Source: Akkermansiaceae bacterium
GTDB taxonomy: Bacteria; Verrucomicrobiota; Verrucomicrobiia; Verrucomicrobiales; Akkermansiaceae
DNA length: 64,000 nucleotides
Assembly: GCA_017798145.1 (NCBI GenBank)
Contig: CP059069.1
Span: 853,226 to 917,225, forward strand
Reading direction: 5' to 3'
In this document: positions 1-9,590 of the stretch, piece by piece
Numbering within the stretch: the stretch's first letter is position 1
How the letters are laid out: each line of letters opens with the position of its first letter
Program-made: the position numbers and the translations under genes
Notes under the pieces: generated by a model
What the model was told of the DNA's origin: nothing
The model's input: the letters and a program-made list of their open reading frames with translations, nothing else
Database searches by the model: none

Positions 1-1
1 C

Positions 2-841
2 GGCACTGATGGCGAGTTGTCTTCATTCAGCAAGGTTTACAAGGATGAGGATCTCGCGGTGGAAACGCAGTTCCACATCGCGGAAAGCCATTTCGAACTC
101 TTCAAGGGGCACCGCAAGCTTGAGCAGAAGGAAGAGGCCGCCGCCAACCTCGAGGCGGGCAGGCGCGTCCTGCGACAACTCCGCGAGGATTATCCCGATC
201 CGAAATACGCACCACGCGTCTCCTACCTGCTCGGCCAGTTCGCGCAGGAGATGCAGGCATGGGACGAGGCGATCGCCGCCTACGCGGAGATCGTCCGCAA
301 CCACCCCGAACACAGCCTTGCTCCCGACGCCCAATACAAGCTCGGCCAATGCTACGAGGAGGCCGGCGAACTGGACAACGCGCTGGAGGCATACGTCACA
401 CTCGCCGCCACCTACCCGAAGAGCCCTCTCATCGCCAATGTCATGCTCCGCATCAGCGAGCATTTCTACGTCAAAGAAGAGTTCGCCGTCGCCGCCTCGG
501 TGGGCGCGAAATTCGTCGAGCGTTTCCCCAACCACGAATGGACGCCCAAGATGGCGTTCCGCGTCGGCCAATGCCACTACAAGCTCGAGGAATATGGCCG
601 TGCTGGCATCTCCTTCGATGCCTTCGTGAAACGTTTCCCCGAGCAGGAGCTCACCGCCCAAGCCCTCTTCTGGGCCGGCGAAAGCTACCGCATGGGAAAC
701 CAGATCCCCGAGGCCTTCCGCCGCTACAACCGCTGCCGCTGGGACTTTCCCGAATCCGACGCCGCGAAATATTCCCGCGGACGACTAGCGCTTCCGGAGC
801 TGCTTTCCCAGTTTGAAAGGGAGGCGAATCTGAATGAGTGA
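2..841 (+). CDS. Tetratricopeptide repeat protein, 5' end outside window
   Basis: The frame is open to the left edge, so the true start lies upstream; the TTG at 17 is only the first possible initiator inside the window. The visible 279 residues are nearly all alpha-helical TPR units of about 34 residues (for example around GQCYEEAGELDNALEAY and GQCHYKLEEYGRAGISF), spaced like those of outer-membrane lipoproteins such as BamD/CpoB. No catalytic motif or membrane segment is visible in this part. TPR arrays are protein-interaction scaffolds; the partner cannot be told from the context. It ends at a TGA and is followed by about 300 bp without a gene. Confidence 0.8.
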   Translation, partial: GTDGELSSFSKVYKDEDLAVETQFHIAESHFELFKGHRKLEQKEEAAANLEAGRRVLRQLREDYPDPKYAPRVSYLLGQFAQEMQAWDEAIAAYAEIVRNHPEHSLAPDAQYKLGQCYEEAGELDNALEAYVTLAATYPKSPLIANVMLRISEHFYVKEEFAVAASVGAKFVERFPNHEWTPKMAFRVGQCHYKLEEYGRAGISFDAFVKRFPEQELTAQALFWAGESYRMGNQIPEAFRRYNRCRWDFPESDAAKYSRGRLALPELLSQFEREANLNE

Positions 842-1149
842 GGCGACCGTTTGCAATCGTCAGATCACAAGCGGAAAACCGAAAAATCACACCAGGGGAT
901 TCTCACAGGAAAGCCCCGTGGTGGTGTTTAGCGCGACGGCTCCAGCCAAAGGGCGCAGCCGACCCCGAGGGGCATGAGATTGCAGTCGTCGCGGCGGATG
1001 CCGTGGTTGGATCCTCGATGAGCCCATGCCCCCCTTCCCTCCCCGCTGCCCTAGGCGTACAGGAGCGGGGGCGGTCGCTACTGCAAACGGGTAACGAATG
1101 ATCAAAATGAAATTTGTGATCAGCCGGGTTGATGACATGTTGGGCACAC
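842..1149. other. Intergenic stretch with no gene recognised
   Basis: About 308 bp between the TPR gene and the CIA30-like gene. I see no convincing ORF, tRNA or Rho-independent terminator. It is G+C-rich with short C and G runs around 1026-1070. It becomes more A+T-rich after 1095, which is where a promoter for the next gene would be expected, but I cannot point to clear -35/-10 boxes. Confidence 0.4.
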
Positions 1150-1755
1150 ATGAAAAAGATCCGGATCCCCGGCACATCCCCGGGAATATGTTTTTCGCTG
1201 TCGCTCGCTCTTTGCGCTTCTGCGGAGGAGGTCAAATCCATTGCGGAGTTTTCCCGGAATGATTCGAAAGAACCCAGGTGGCGAATCGTCGATGATGGCG
1301 TAATGGGAGGCCTTTCCAAAGGCGAAATGGAGATCAGGGATGACGGCTCTCTGCATTTTAGCGGAAAACTGTCTTTGGAGAACAACGGCGGGTTTTCCTC
1401 GGTGCGTTCCGGCAATCTGAAACTCGATCTGAGCGCCGCAGAGGGAATCGTCCTCCGGGTCAAAGGGGATGGCCGGACTTATGAGGTGCATTTTTCCACG
1501 CCTGCACGTTGGCAAGGCAAGGGCATCACCTTTGCCGCTATGCTGCCCACGGCAAAAGGCCAATGGAGGGAAGTGCGAATTCCGTTTTCCGCGTTCAAGG
1601 GCGATTACCGGGGCAAGCGGCTGAAGGATGGGGATATCAGATTCAACCCCGCAAATGTGCAGGGAATCACCCTCGAATTGGTGGACAAAAAAGCCGGTGT
1701 ATTCGAACTGGAGGTTGATTGGATCCGAACGTACGGCAGCAGCAAATCCGGCTGA
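1150..1755 (+). CDS. CIA30-like (NADH:ubiquinone oxidoreductase intermediate-associated protein 30) secreted protein
   Basis: The 201-residue product has an N-terminal hydrophobic leader ending in ALCASA, so export is likely. The body matches the CIA30 pattern: WRIVDDGVMGGLSKGEM, then a beta-rich FSGKLSLENNGGFSSVR segment, and a C-terminal strand before the terminal WIRTYG. CIA30 domains are galactose-binding-like beta sandwiches; in bacteria their role is mostly unknown and not clearly tied to complex I. I chose ATG 1150 because it directly precedes a good signal peptide; TTG 1129 and ATG 1132 are in-frame alternatives. It appears monocistronic, with the next gene convergent. Confidence 0.8.
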   Translation: MKKIRIPGTSPGICFSLSLALCASAEEVKSIAEFSRNDSKEPRWRIVDDGVMGGLSKGEMEIRDDGSLHFSGKLSLENNGGFSSVRSGNLKLDLSAAEGIVLRVKGDGRTYEVHFSTPARWQGKGITFAAMLPTAKGQWREVRIPFSAFKGDYRGKRLKDGDIRFNPANVQGITLELVDKKAGVFELEVDWIRTYGSSKSG

Positions 1756-1798
1756 AATAGGTGGCCTCCGTCCGAAGCCTGATGTGCCTTCGGCCTAT

Positions 1799-4476
1799 TC
1801 AGCGCGTTGCCTCAAGCCGCCAGAATGCTTTCGCGGCAGCCTGGATGGATGGGAGGGTGTAGTGGCGTTGGATGGTGAAATCGCCGTCGTCGATGATAGG
1901 CCCATAGGCGTTCATGCTTCCGCTGCCATCGGTGAAATTCGGGAAGTTCACCGTGGCGGCCGTGGCTAGCGTGAGTCCCTTGGTGTTTTTCGGGAGCCGG
2001 ATTTCCACCACGTAATATGTCTGCGCGGGGTCGAGGCCAGCGGCAGCGATGGAATTGATCGCCGCCCCCGTGAGCGGCTGTTCCGAACCCACGAATGACA
2101 CACCGGAGGTCGCGCTGCCTGGATCTGATCCATAGAGATATTCAAGAAGGTTGGGAACCCCATCCTTGTCGAAATCCCCGTCATCGGTTTGCTGGTCGGG
2201 GGGTATGCCGGCGGATGTGTAGAAATTGGTGATCGCAACGGCGACCCCGGGCTGCGAAACGGTCGTCGTAAGGATCGCCGTGGTGACAGTGGCGCTCGGC
2301 ACCCTGCGTGTTAGAGCCCCGATCGCATGCAATCTCCCGTTGGCAAGAGAGCGGGCGGCGGTGAAAGTCCCCGTGAAATCCGTCAGCGGGACGAAGGTCG
2401 CATCCGCCGCACCATTCTCGGATAATCTTACGGTGCCCCCTGATCCGCATACCACAATGTTGTCGTCCGGCTGTATCTCGATGTCGGTGATCGATGAGGA
2501 AAAAGGAAGGCCTGCTGCGGCGAAGGTGCTGTCAGCCACCCCGTCGATGCCGATCCGTCCGATGCCCTGCGAACCGACCACATAGATTATCTTTCCGGAA
2601 GACTGCCATTTCAGCTGGGTTACATTCGTGGTGGTCACGACAGGCGGGAAAGAGGCGTCAACCGTGCCATCGGCCAACACCCTGAGGATCGCCCGGCTTG
2701 AACTGGCACCGGGGAGTCGGAACAACCCGCCCATGAGGGTCGAGCCATCCGCCAATGCCAGCATGGATGTGACGACCGCGGTTCCGACAGTCGGGACGGT
2801 GAAATTCGAAACCAAGTTGCCATTTTGGGAGAAAATCGATCCTCCGCTTGCAGCACCCCAGGCAATGATCGTCCCGTCAGGCCTTTCGGCAAACACCGTG
2901 GTATTTGCGAAACTCACATCCAGTGTGCCATTGAGGAAATAACGCTCCGTGTAATTCTCCGTGGTGAATCTGTCGATCTCATCCCAGGTATCCCCACGCG
3001 TCGTCGAGAACCGGAGATCCTGGTTACCGAAAACCGCCGGAGTCGTTACCAGCAGCGAGCCATTTCCACGGATCTGTGAAAGGATGCCGAGGAAAGGACG
3101 CCGCTCCCAAGTCTCCCCATTGTCATCGCTGACATAGGTGCCATCAGTGACAGTCGTGGGACCCGATGCGGCCACCATCACCCGCCCGTCCTGCTCGAAG
3201 AGACGGGTCAATCCGGTGAGAGGCGCTGTTTTCCGGGGCCATGTCAGGCCCTGGTCGGTTGATGTGAAAACACCACCATCGGAGGGGTGCTGCACTGTCA
3301 GGAAAACCTTCCCGTTCCTCACCAGAACGGATGTCGCGTTTGCGAATTGGCCGCTGCCTCCCGTCCCTTGCGTGGGCAGGCCGACGCGCCTTTCCTCCCA
3401 TGCCAGCCCGTCCGCCGAGTAATAGCAGCCCGCGAAATTACTAGCTTCGTAGTAGCTACCTGTCGCCGCATCATAGGCCACATCGTCCACCGAGTCCGTG
3501 AAAACCGTATCCGGCAGGTTCACCTGGGAGGCCTGCGTCCAGACCGTCTGGCCGGCGGACAGGCGGTGCAGCGGGGTGTAGTTCTCCGTGTTGGAAGCCG
3601 CATTCCTCGCATCGCCGACATAAATGAAACTGTTCGCGTTTTTCACGAAACGCAACGGGCTTATCGAGAGATCATAGGCACTTGTCCCAGAAACGCCGCT
3701 GATCGCAGAGAACGTGTCTCCCCGGTTCGTCGAGCGGTAAACGCCCGTCTGGCCCAGCACATATAGCTCGTTTCCAAAATGGAGCAGCGAAGCTTGGTCC
3801 GCAGAAGACGGCACACCAGGCAGGTTCACCGTGAAATCCTGCCACCCCTCAGGCGTTCCCGTCACCCTCGCGGCGACAGTCGCCCCCCGGCTCCCAAGGC
3901 TCCCGGAAGCATTGGTGATCAGAACCCAATAGGTGCTCGGCGGATCCGCAGCAACCACCGTAAGGCTAGGAGTGGTCGCCGAAGCGACAGGTTGGGTGAG
4001 ATCCCCGGGATGCCCCCGATACCACTGGAAGGCCTGCCCAGCGCCACTCACACCCACAGTCAGTGTAGCTCTGCCTCCGGCATCCCTCACCGCTCCCTGC
4101 GGCTGCGATGTGATCGTGAAATCACCCGCTCCATTCCGAAGCCCGGCTGCGCGAATGTGAACGCAGATGAGGAGATCCCGTTCTGCGTGGAAGCCGCAAA
4201 TGTCTGGTTCCCAGTGAGGGTAAGCTTGATCACCCCGGATTCTCCATTCCCCAAAATCCCCGCATGGACGGCCGCCGTAGCGATCGTCGAATTCACCCAC
4301 TAGCGATCCGTACCCCAGACGAGACCTGAAGTCGATCCCGTGAGCTCGAAGTAGAACGGCCCGCCCGACAATCCGTTTGCAGTGGACGGGGCAGGCTCCG
4401 GGGTGACACCTGGCGGGAGGGATGAAAAAGCAAGCGGCGCAGACAGCAATGCAAAGATGCAAAAAATGGATTTCAT
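1799..4476 (-). pseudogene. Large secreted LCCL / Ig-like / BNR / delta-60 repeat protein, disrupted near its 5' end
   Basis: The natural start is ATG 4476 (MKSIFCIFALLSAPLAFSS, a signal peptide). The N-terminal domain reads GLVWGTDR, then an in-frame TAG at 4300-4302, then STIATAAVHAG in the same frame; that is the LCCL-domain pattern with the stop replacing its usual Tyr. Near 4120 the frame shifts by one base, and the remaining roughly 770 residues continue open: an Ig-like domain (QAFQWYRG), BNR-type Asp-box repeats (GDTFSAISG, GLTWPRK, GETWERRPF, GDTWDEID), delta-60 repeats (GTLDVSFAN, GTVDASFPP, GVADSTFAA), and a C-terminal DGDFDKDGVPNLLEYLYGSDP calcium-binding-like motif common in verrucomicrobial surface proteins. 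An ATG at 4462 opens the long frame, but it lacks a leader and is probably not the real start. Either two recent lesions or sequence errors explain this. Confidence 0.75.
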
Positions 4477-4653
4477 GTTGGGAGGGGCGGTTCTGTTAGT
4501 CCGAAGTGGCGGAAAGTGGGGGAAAGCGGCATCTTTCACAACCACGGCCGCATGGACACTAACAGGATCGCCGGGCGCCTGTATCCTCTGAACAGGGGAT
4601 TTTACAAGTGGGGTGGAACATCATAGAACCGGTCGGGGCATAACGCTCCCAAC

Positions 4654-6813
4654 ATGCCGCATTCATTCAAGCTCTCTCCCATCACCGTCCTAGCCGCCGC
4701 AGTTGGAATCGGGCTTGCGGTGTGTGCGACGGTTGTATGGCTCGCCCAACATCAGCCGTGGCTGGGGATCAAGCTGGCTCCGACAGCAGATGGCAGGGGG
4801 GCGGTGGTAGTCTCTTCCGAGGGGCCGGGGTCGGCGCTTCCCGCAGGCACTGTTGTGTTAGAGCTTTCGGATTCAGCGGACTCCATGGTATTGGAGAAAC
4901 TGGATCTTGTGGTAGAGCCGGACGGAATGATGGGCGATTACGGCACATACCGGAGATTCCTGGACAGGCAGGAGCGTCTGGCGGGGATCCAACACTCTGA
5001 AAAAGTCGTTTTCACCGATGATCGTGGGCGTCGTTATGAGGTTTCACCGGATCAGGATGGGCGGCCGCTGACATCACAGCCGCCGGATTTCTGGGTTCAG
5101 ATCGCGGTGGGCTTGATCGCCTGGTTGGTCTCCGCAGCGGTGTTTGCCTTCCTTCCAAGGGAGGCGAGCGCGCGCTATCTGCTGCTGAGCGGGGCGGCCA
5201 CCCTATTGTTCGCGCCGGCGGGCGCGGTTTACACCACCCGCGAGTTGGCGGTGCCGGGAACCATGCTCCAATGGGCGAGTGATTTGAATTTCCTGGGTGG
5301 CAGTTTGTTCGCCGCGAGTTTCGTGGCCTTGCTTTTGCATTATCCGCGGCGCCTCGCACCGGCATGGGTGGGCCTGGGCGTGGTCGCGCTCTACATCGCA
5401 TGGTTTGTGATGCAGCAGGTGGGGGTTTTCGAATCGATGACCTTCGCCCGGCGTTTCCTGGTGATGCTGGGGGTGCTCACTACTTTCGCCCTGGCAGCGG
5501 TGCATTGGTACCTTACGAGGCGCGATCCGGTGGCCCGGGCGGCCCTGCAATGGTTCCTGCTCTCCTGGATGCTGGGAACGTGCTTGTTCGCCTTGTTCAT
5601 CCTGCTGCCCCAGACTTTCGGGGTGGATACCTCGCCGCTGCAGGGCTACGCTTTTCTGCTTTTCCTGCTGGTGTATGGCGGACTGGCATTCGGCATCCTG
5701 CGCTACCGCCTGTTCGAGCTTGGTGAATGGTGGCGGCGCATCGTCTGGTGGACCCTATCCGTGCTCTTGCTGATCTCGCTGGATCTGATGTTCCTGTTCG
5801 GATTCCATTTTCACTCCGGACTTTCACTTGCCCTGACGCTGGTCATCTGCGGGGTGGTCTGGCTACCGCTGCGTGGGTGGGTCTGGGGATGGATGAGGGG
5901 AAAACCTGCTCTTAGCCACGAGGATTTGTTCGGGCGCATCATCGATGTGGCACTTGCCCCTCCGACCCACGGCGGTAGGTGCGCGGGCTGGCAGGAGTTG
6001 CTGAAAGCCACGTTCGACCCGCTAAACATGCGGGCGGATGAGGATGTCCCGCGGGAGGTGACGATCGAGCAGGATGGGCTGATGCTAAGGGTTCCCGCCG
6101 TGGGCGATCTTCCAGGCCAGACCATGGAGTTTGCCGGTGGTGGGCGGCGCTTGTTTTCCAAGGCTGATGACACCCTCGCCACCGGCATGGTTTCCATGCT
6201 GAGCCATGCCATGGAAAGCCATGCCGCCTACGAGAAGGGTGTGGCAGAGGAGCGGAGCCGGATCGCCCGCGACCTTCACGACAACTTCGGCGCCCAGCTG
6301 CTTGCGGCTCTCCACAGCCGTGACACGGAACGAAAAGACACCACGATCCGGGATGCCCTGGCCGATCTCCGCGACATGATCAACAACCAATCGGCCGCCG
6401 CACCTTCCTTCGACGAGGCGCTTGCAGAGCTGCGCATGGAAACATCCGAGCGCCTTGCAGCCACAGGTGTCACACTGCACTGGAGCAGTGATGCGGATGA
6501 TTCCGAAGGGCTTGGTTTCCTGCCCGTGCATACCCTTCGCTCGATGATACGGGAGGCGGTCAGCAATGTGATCAAGCACTCCCTCGCCACCAAGGTGAGC
6601 GTGAAGATAGCGCTGCATGGGGGATGGGTTTCCCTGCAGATCGCCGACAATGGCATGGGATTCGATGCCACGGTCCCGGCATCCGGCAACGGCCTCGCCA
6701 ACATGCGCGCGAGGCTCGAACCACTTCGCGGCAGTCTTGAGATCAGGCATGACCAGGGTGGAACACTTCTCGCCATGCGCTTCCCAACCCCAGGAAAAAA
6801 AAGTTTGAAATGA
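4654..6813 (+). CDS. NarL-type (HisKA_3) membrane sensor histidine kinase
   Basis: The 719-residue kinase has an N-terminal membrane helix (residues about 8-30) and an extracytoplasmic segment of about 120 residues beginning PWLGIKLAP that resembles a PDZ domain. About seven hydrophobic helices follow between residues 148 and 415. The dimerisation motif EERSRIARDLHDNFGAQL places the phospho-accepting His at residue 542. The HATPase_c domain follows, with the N box REAVSNVIKHS and the G1/G2 boxes DNGMGFD and GNGLANM. It should autophosphorylate and pass phosphate to the response regulator encoded next, whose ATG overlaps its stop (ATGA at 6810). The 177 bp upstream is shared with the divergent LCCL gene. 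The signal sensed is unknown. Confidence 0.93.
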   Translation: MPHSFKLSPITVLAAAVGIGLAVCATVVWLAQHQPWLGIKLAPTADGRGAVVVSSEGPGSALPAGTVVLELSDSADSMVLEKLDLVVEPDGMMGDYGTYRRFLDRQERLAGIQHSEKVVFTDDRGRRYEVSPDQDGRPLTSQPPDFWVQIAVGLIAWLVSAAVFAFLPREASARYLLLSGAATLLFAPAGAVYTTRELAVPGTMLQWASDLNFLGGSLFAASFVALLLHYPRRLAPAWVGLGVVALYIAWFVMQQVGVFESMTFARRFLVMLGVLTTFALAAVHWYLTRRDPVARAALQWFLLSWMLGTCLFALFILLPQTFGVDTSPLQGYAFLLFLLVYGGLAFGILRYRLFELGEWWRRIVWWTLSVLLLISLDLMFLFGFHFHSGLSLALTLVICGVVWLPLRGWVWGWMRGKPALSHEDLFGRIIDVALAPPTHGGRCAGWQELLKATFDPLNMRADEDVPREVTIEQDGLMLRVPAVGDLPGQTMEFAGGGRRLFSKADDTLATGMVSMLSHAMESHAAYEKGVAEERSRIARDLHDNFGAQLLAALHSRDTERKDTTIRDALADLRDMINNQSAAAPSFDEALAELRMETSERLAATGVTLHWSSDADDSEGLGFLPVHTLRSMIREAVSNVIKHSLATKVSVKIALHGGWVSLQIADNGMGFDATVPASGNGLANMRARLEPLRGSLEIRHDQGGTLLAMRFPTPGKKSLK

Positions 6814-7433
6814 AAGACGTGCTGATTGTGGAAGACATCCCGGAGACACGCCGCTGGCTGGCGGATGTGGTGCATTGCGCGTTTCCCGAGTGCAGGATCC
6901 GCGAGGCGGCTAGCGTGGCTGCCGGGCTGGAGGCGGAAACCGGGATGGATCTGGCGTTAATCGATCTCGGATTGCCCGACGGCTCCGGCCTCACGATACT
7001 GCGCCATCTGCGGGAGCATTCCCCGCAGACGCTATGCGTCATCACGACTGTGGTTGGTGACGACGCACACATCGTGGCAGCCCTGTCTGCGGGAGCCCAA
7101 GGTTACCTCCTGAAGGAGCAACCGGCAGAGCAACTCAGCCGCCAACTCATCCAGCTCAACGAGGGAGTCCCAGCGCTCTCGCCCTCTGTCGCGAGGCGTA
7201 TCATGGAGCATTTCCGGCTCACGGGCCCGGTGGCGGATTGCGATTCCGCGCTCACCGAGCGGGAAAAGGAAACCTTGGCCCTCATCGCTCGCGGATGCCG
7301 GAACAGTGACGCGGCAGTGGCCCTGGGCATCGCCGAGTCCACGGTGGCAAGCCATATCAAGGCGACCTACCGGAAACTGGGGATTTCCTCCCGCGCCGAG
7401 GCGTCTTGGCACGCGACGCGCCTCGGGCTTTGA
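6810..7433 (+). CDS. NarL/FixJ-family response regulator
   Basis: The 207-residue product has a receiver domain (residues 1-120) with the acidic pair E8/D9, the phospho-accepting D52 in LALIDLGLPDG, a Thr in the ITTVVGDD strand, and the Lys in LLKEQPAE. A C-terminal LuxR-type helix-turn-helix follows (LTEREKETLALIARGC ... ESTVASHIKATYRKLGI). It is a DNA-binding transcription factor activated by the preceding kinase; the four-base overlap implies coupled translation. Target genes are not evident. The divergent secreted-protein gene upstream of the kinase is one candidate by position only. Confidence 0.94.
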   Translation: MKDVLIVEDIPETRRWLADVVHCAFPECRIREAASVAAGLEAETGMDLALIDLGLPDGSGLTILRHLREHSPQTLCVITTVVGDDAHIVAALSAGAQGYLLKEQPAEQLSRQLIQLNEGVPALSPSVARRIMEHFRLTGPVADCDSALTEREKETLALIARGCRNSDAAVALGIAESTVASHIKATYRKLGISSRAEASWHATRLGL

Positions 7434-7552
7434 GCTGATTGGAATTCACGCTGCGGAGAACGCGGCTCCGGGAAAAGAGCGAACCCGCGAGGCGGTGGCG
7501 GGCTCAGGCTTGTCATTCTCATGTGGGAAACCTACCTTGCGTTTACAGAACG

Positions 7553-8590
7553 ATGTTCAAGAATCTCATATTCGACTGGTCCGGGACTTTGGTGGACGAC
7601 ATGGGGCCTGTGATCGAGGCGACGAATGCGGTGCTGGGGAAATACGGGATCGCGCCCTATGACAGGGAGGGATTCCGGCGCAGTTTCCGGCTGCCTTACC
7701 GGGAGTTCTACGCGGAGGTTCTGCCAGGTATCGCATTGGAGGATCTGGAAGCGCATTTCCGCCCGGCCTTCGAAGGAGCGGAGAGCCTCGTGACGGTGCT
7801 GCCGCATGCCCGCGAGAAGCTGGAATGGGCGAAGTCGCGGGGCCTGCGGATGTTCGTGCTGACCTCGATGGATGCAGACGCATTCCTCAGGCAACTCGTG
7901 GATTTCGGGATGAAGGATTTCTTTGAGGAGACTTACGCGGGCGTGCTGGACAAGCGCGAGGTGATCGCGGAGATCCTGGAGACGCACTGTCTGCTCAAGG
8001 ATGAAACGGCCTTTGTGGGCGACATGACACACGATGTGGAAACGGCGAAGCATGGCGGGATTTCCTCCATCGCCGTGCTGACGGGATATCATCATGCGGA
8101 GGTGCTGGCGGGTGTCCGCCCGGATATCACCGTGCCGGATCTCGGGGTGCTGGTGAAGATGTTCGACAAGCGGAAAGCGGACAGGCCGGTGGCCACAGTC
8201 GGGGCGCTGATCCATGATGGCGCGGGGAAAATCCTGATGATACGCACCCACAAGTGGAGCAACAAATGGGGCATACCCGGCGGGAAGATCGAACGTGGGG
8301 AGACCTGCGAGGATGCCTTGCGGAGGGAAATGATGGAGGAGACCGCGCTGGAAATTTCCGACATTCGTTTCGTCATGGTACAGGAAAGCATAGACTCGCC
8401 GCAGTTCATCCGCCCCGAGCATTTCCTGCTGATCAACTACATCGCGAAAGCGGATTCGCACGAAGTGACGCTAAACGACGAGGCTGAGGAGTATGCATGG
8501 GTCACGCCAGATGACGCTTTCAGGCTGGATTTGAACAAGGCGACGAAAATCCTTTTGGAAAAGGTGCTGGAAGAGAAACTGCTCGCATGA
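7553..8590 (+). CDS. HAD-like hydrolase fused to a NUDIX hydrolase domain
   Basis: The 345-residue product joins two hydrolase folds. Residues 1-210 are HAD-like: motif I is FDWSGTLVDD (nucleophile D8), motif II is in the VLTSMD strand, and motif III is GDMTHDVETA. The second Asp of the usual DxD in motif I is Ser, so ordinary phosphatase chemistry may be altered; phosphonatases also lack it. Residues about 213-345 are NUDIX, with the box GKIERGETCEDALRREMMEETAL fitting GX5EX7REUXEEXGU except that the last Gly is Ala. I chose ATG 7553 because the conserved HAD strand starts there; an in-frame TTG at 7439 would add a low-quality extension. The stop overlaps folB (ATGA), hinting at pterin triphosphate processing. 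That substrate is inferred. Confidence 0.88.
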   Translation: MFKNLIFDWSGTLVDDMGPVIEATNAVLGKYGIAPYDREGFRRSFRLPYREFYAEVLPGIALEDLEAHFRPAFEGAESLVTVLPHAREKLEWAKSRGLRMFVLTSMDADAFLRQLVDFGMKDFFEETYAGVLDKREVIAEILETHCLLKDETAFVGDMTHDVETAKHGGISSIAVLTGYHHAEVLAGVRPDITVPDLGVLVKMFDKRKADRPVATVGALIHDGAGKILMIRTHKWSNKWGIPGGKIERGETCEDALRREMMEETALEISDIRFVMVQESIDSPQFIRPEHFLLINYIAKADSHEVTLNDEAEEYAWVTPDDAFRLDLNKATKILLEKVLEEKLLA

Positions 8591-8958
8591 AAGCCGATGA
8601 GATCGAGATCCGCCGCCTGGAGGTTGAGACCCACATCGGCGTTCCGGATGAGGAGCGGGCGGTCGCACAAAGGCTGTGGGTCAGTGTTTGGATGCGTCCC
8701 GGACAAGGCTTCCGGGGGCTGCAGGACAAGGTTGAGAACACGGTCGATTATTACGGGGTCTCGCTTGGGATCGTGGCGCTCGCGGTCGCGAGACCACGGA
8801 ATCTGATAGAAACGCTTGCCACGGATGTTGCCGAGTTTCTCCTCTCCACCTATCCGCTGGAATCCGTGGATGTGAAGGTGGAGAAGAAAATCCTGCCGAA
8901 TGCGGATTTCGTGGCGGTGAAGATCTCAAGGTGCGGAGGCCGCTATTCCGCCAGATAG
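8587..8958 (+). CDS. folB: Dihydroneopterin aldolase (FolB family)
   Basis: The 123-residue product has the length and pattern of FolB/FolX tunnel-fold enzymes: an N-terminal EIRRLEVETHIGVPDEER segment, the central DYYGVSLGIVALA region, LIETLATDVAEFLLS with the conserved Glu, and the C-terminal VEKKILPNADFVAVKISR that carries the usual Lys. FolB converts 7,8-dihydroneopterin to 6-hydroxymethyl-7,8-dihydropterin and glycolaldehyde in folate synthesis. It is translationally coupled to the HAD-NUDIX gene upstream. An epimerase (FolX) role cannot be excluded by sequence alone. Confidence 0.88.
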   Translation: MKADEIEIRRLEVETHIGVPDEERAVAQRLWVSVWMRPGQGFRGLQDKVENTVDYYGVSLGIVALAVARPRNLIETLATDVAEFLLSTYPLESVDVKVEKKILPNADFVAVKISRCGGRYSAR

Positions 8959-8978
8959 GGATCCGGAGTTGGCTGGGG

Positions 8979-9566
8979 CTACCGGGCGCTTTTCAGCATA
9001 AGGTTCACGTTGTGGCGGAGGCCGGCGGCGAGGTTTGCGCTTTTCGCGTTCTTGTTGCTGAAGCGGCTGAGGAGGTCGCGCTTCTCGGCGTCCTTGCCCT
9101 CGGAAACCTTGCGCATCTCCACATCGAAGCGGCTGAAAAGATCGAAGATCAGTTCCTCGGTGGCATCGAAGCGCGGCACCTTGGGCGCTGGCTGACCTTC
9201 CACCATAACCGGCTGGGCTGGCGGCTCCGGGCGCCTGACCATTCCGGTGTCTATCGTTTTCCTGCCTACCGTGGAGCGGAGCTGCGCGCTGAGCAGCATG
9301 CCGCCGGAGCTGAATGTCATGTCGATGTGCGAGACAGCGCCGTTGTCACCGAAAAGGACGAGATCCACCTGGGTGGAAACGAAGATCCCGCCGCCGGGCG
9401 TGTCCGTGATGGTGGGCTTATGGGTGCGGTAGGTGGCGTCCGTGAAATCATAAAGCGCCGTGCCGTTTTTCTTCCAGCCGTTCAGGCTCTGGCCGAAGCC
9501 TTCGGTATCGAACCCTGCGGCGAAGGCAGGTGTGATGAGTGCGAGTGCGAGGAGGGTTGCTTTCAT
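8979..9566 (-). CDS. Secreted protein of unknown function
   Basis: The 195-residue product starts with a short signal peptide (MKATLLALALITPAFA). The mature part is predicted to be beta-rich in its first 110 residues, followed by a Pro-rich linker (PEPPAQPVMVEGQPAPK) and a charged helical C-terminus containing SRFDVEMRKVSEGKDAEKR. I recognise no family. It is the last gene of the minus-strand TonB/porin series, 24 bp after the porin stop, so it probably belongs to that operon and acts in the periplasm or outer membrane. Confidence 0.75.
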   Translation of the reverse strand: MKATLLALALITPAFAAGFDTEGFGQSLNGWKKNGTALYDFTDATYRTHKPTITDTPGGGIFVSTQVDLVLFGDNGAVSHIDMTFSSGGMLLSAQLRSTVGRKTIDTGMVRRPEPPAQPVMVEGQPAPKVPRFDATEELIFDLFSRFDVEMRKVSEGKDAEKRDLLSRFSNKNAKSANLAAGLRHNVNLMLKSAR

Positions 9567-9590
9567 GTCGTTTGCATTTTTGGTTAGATT

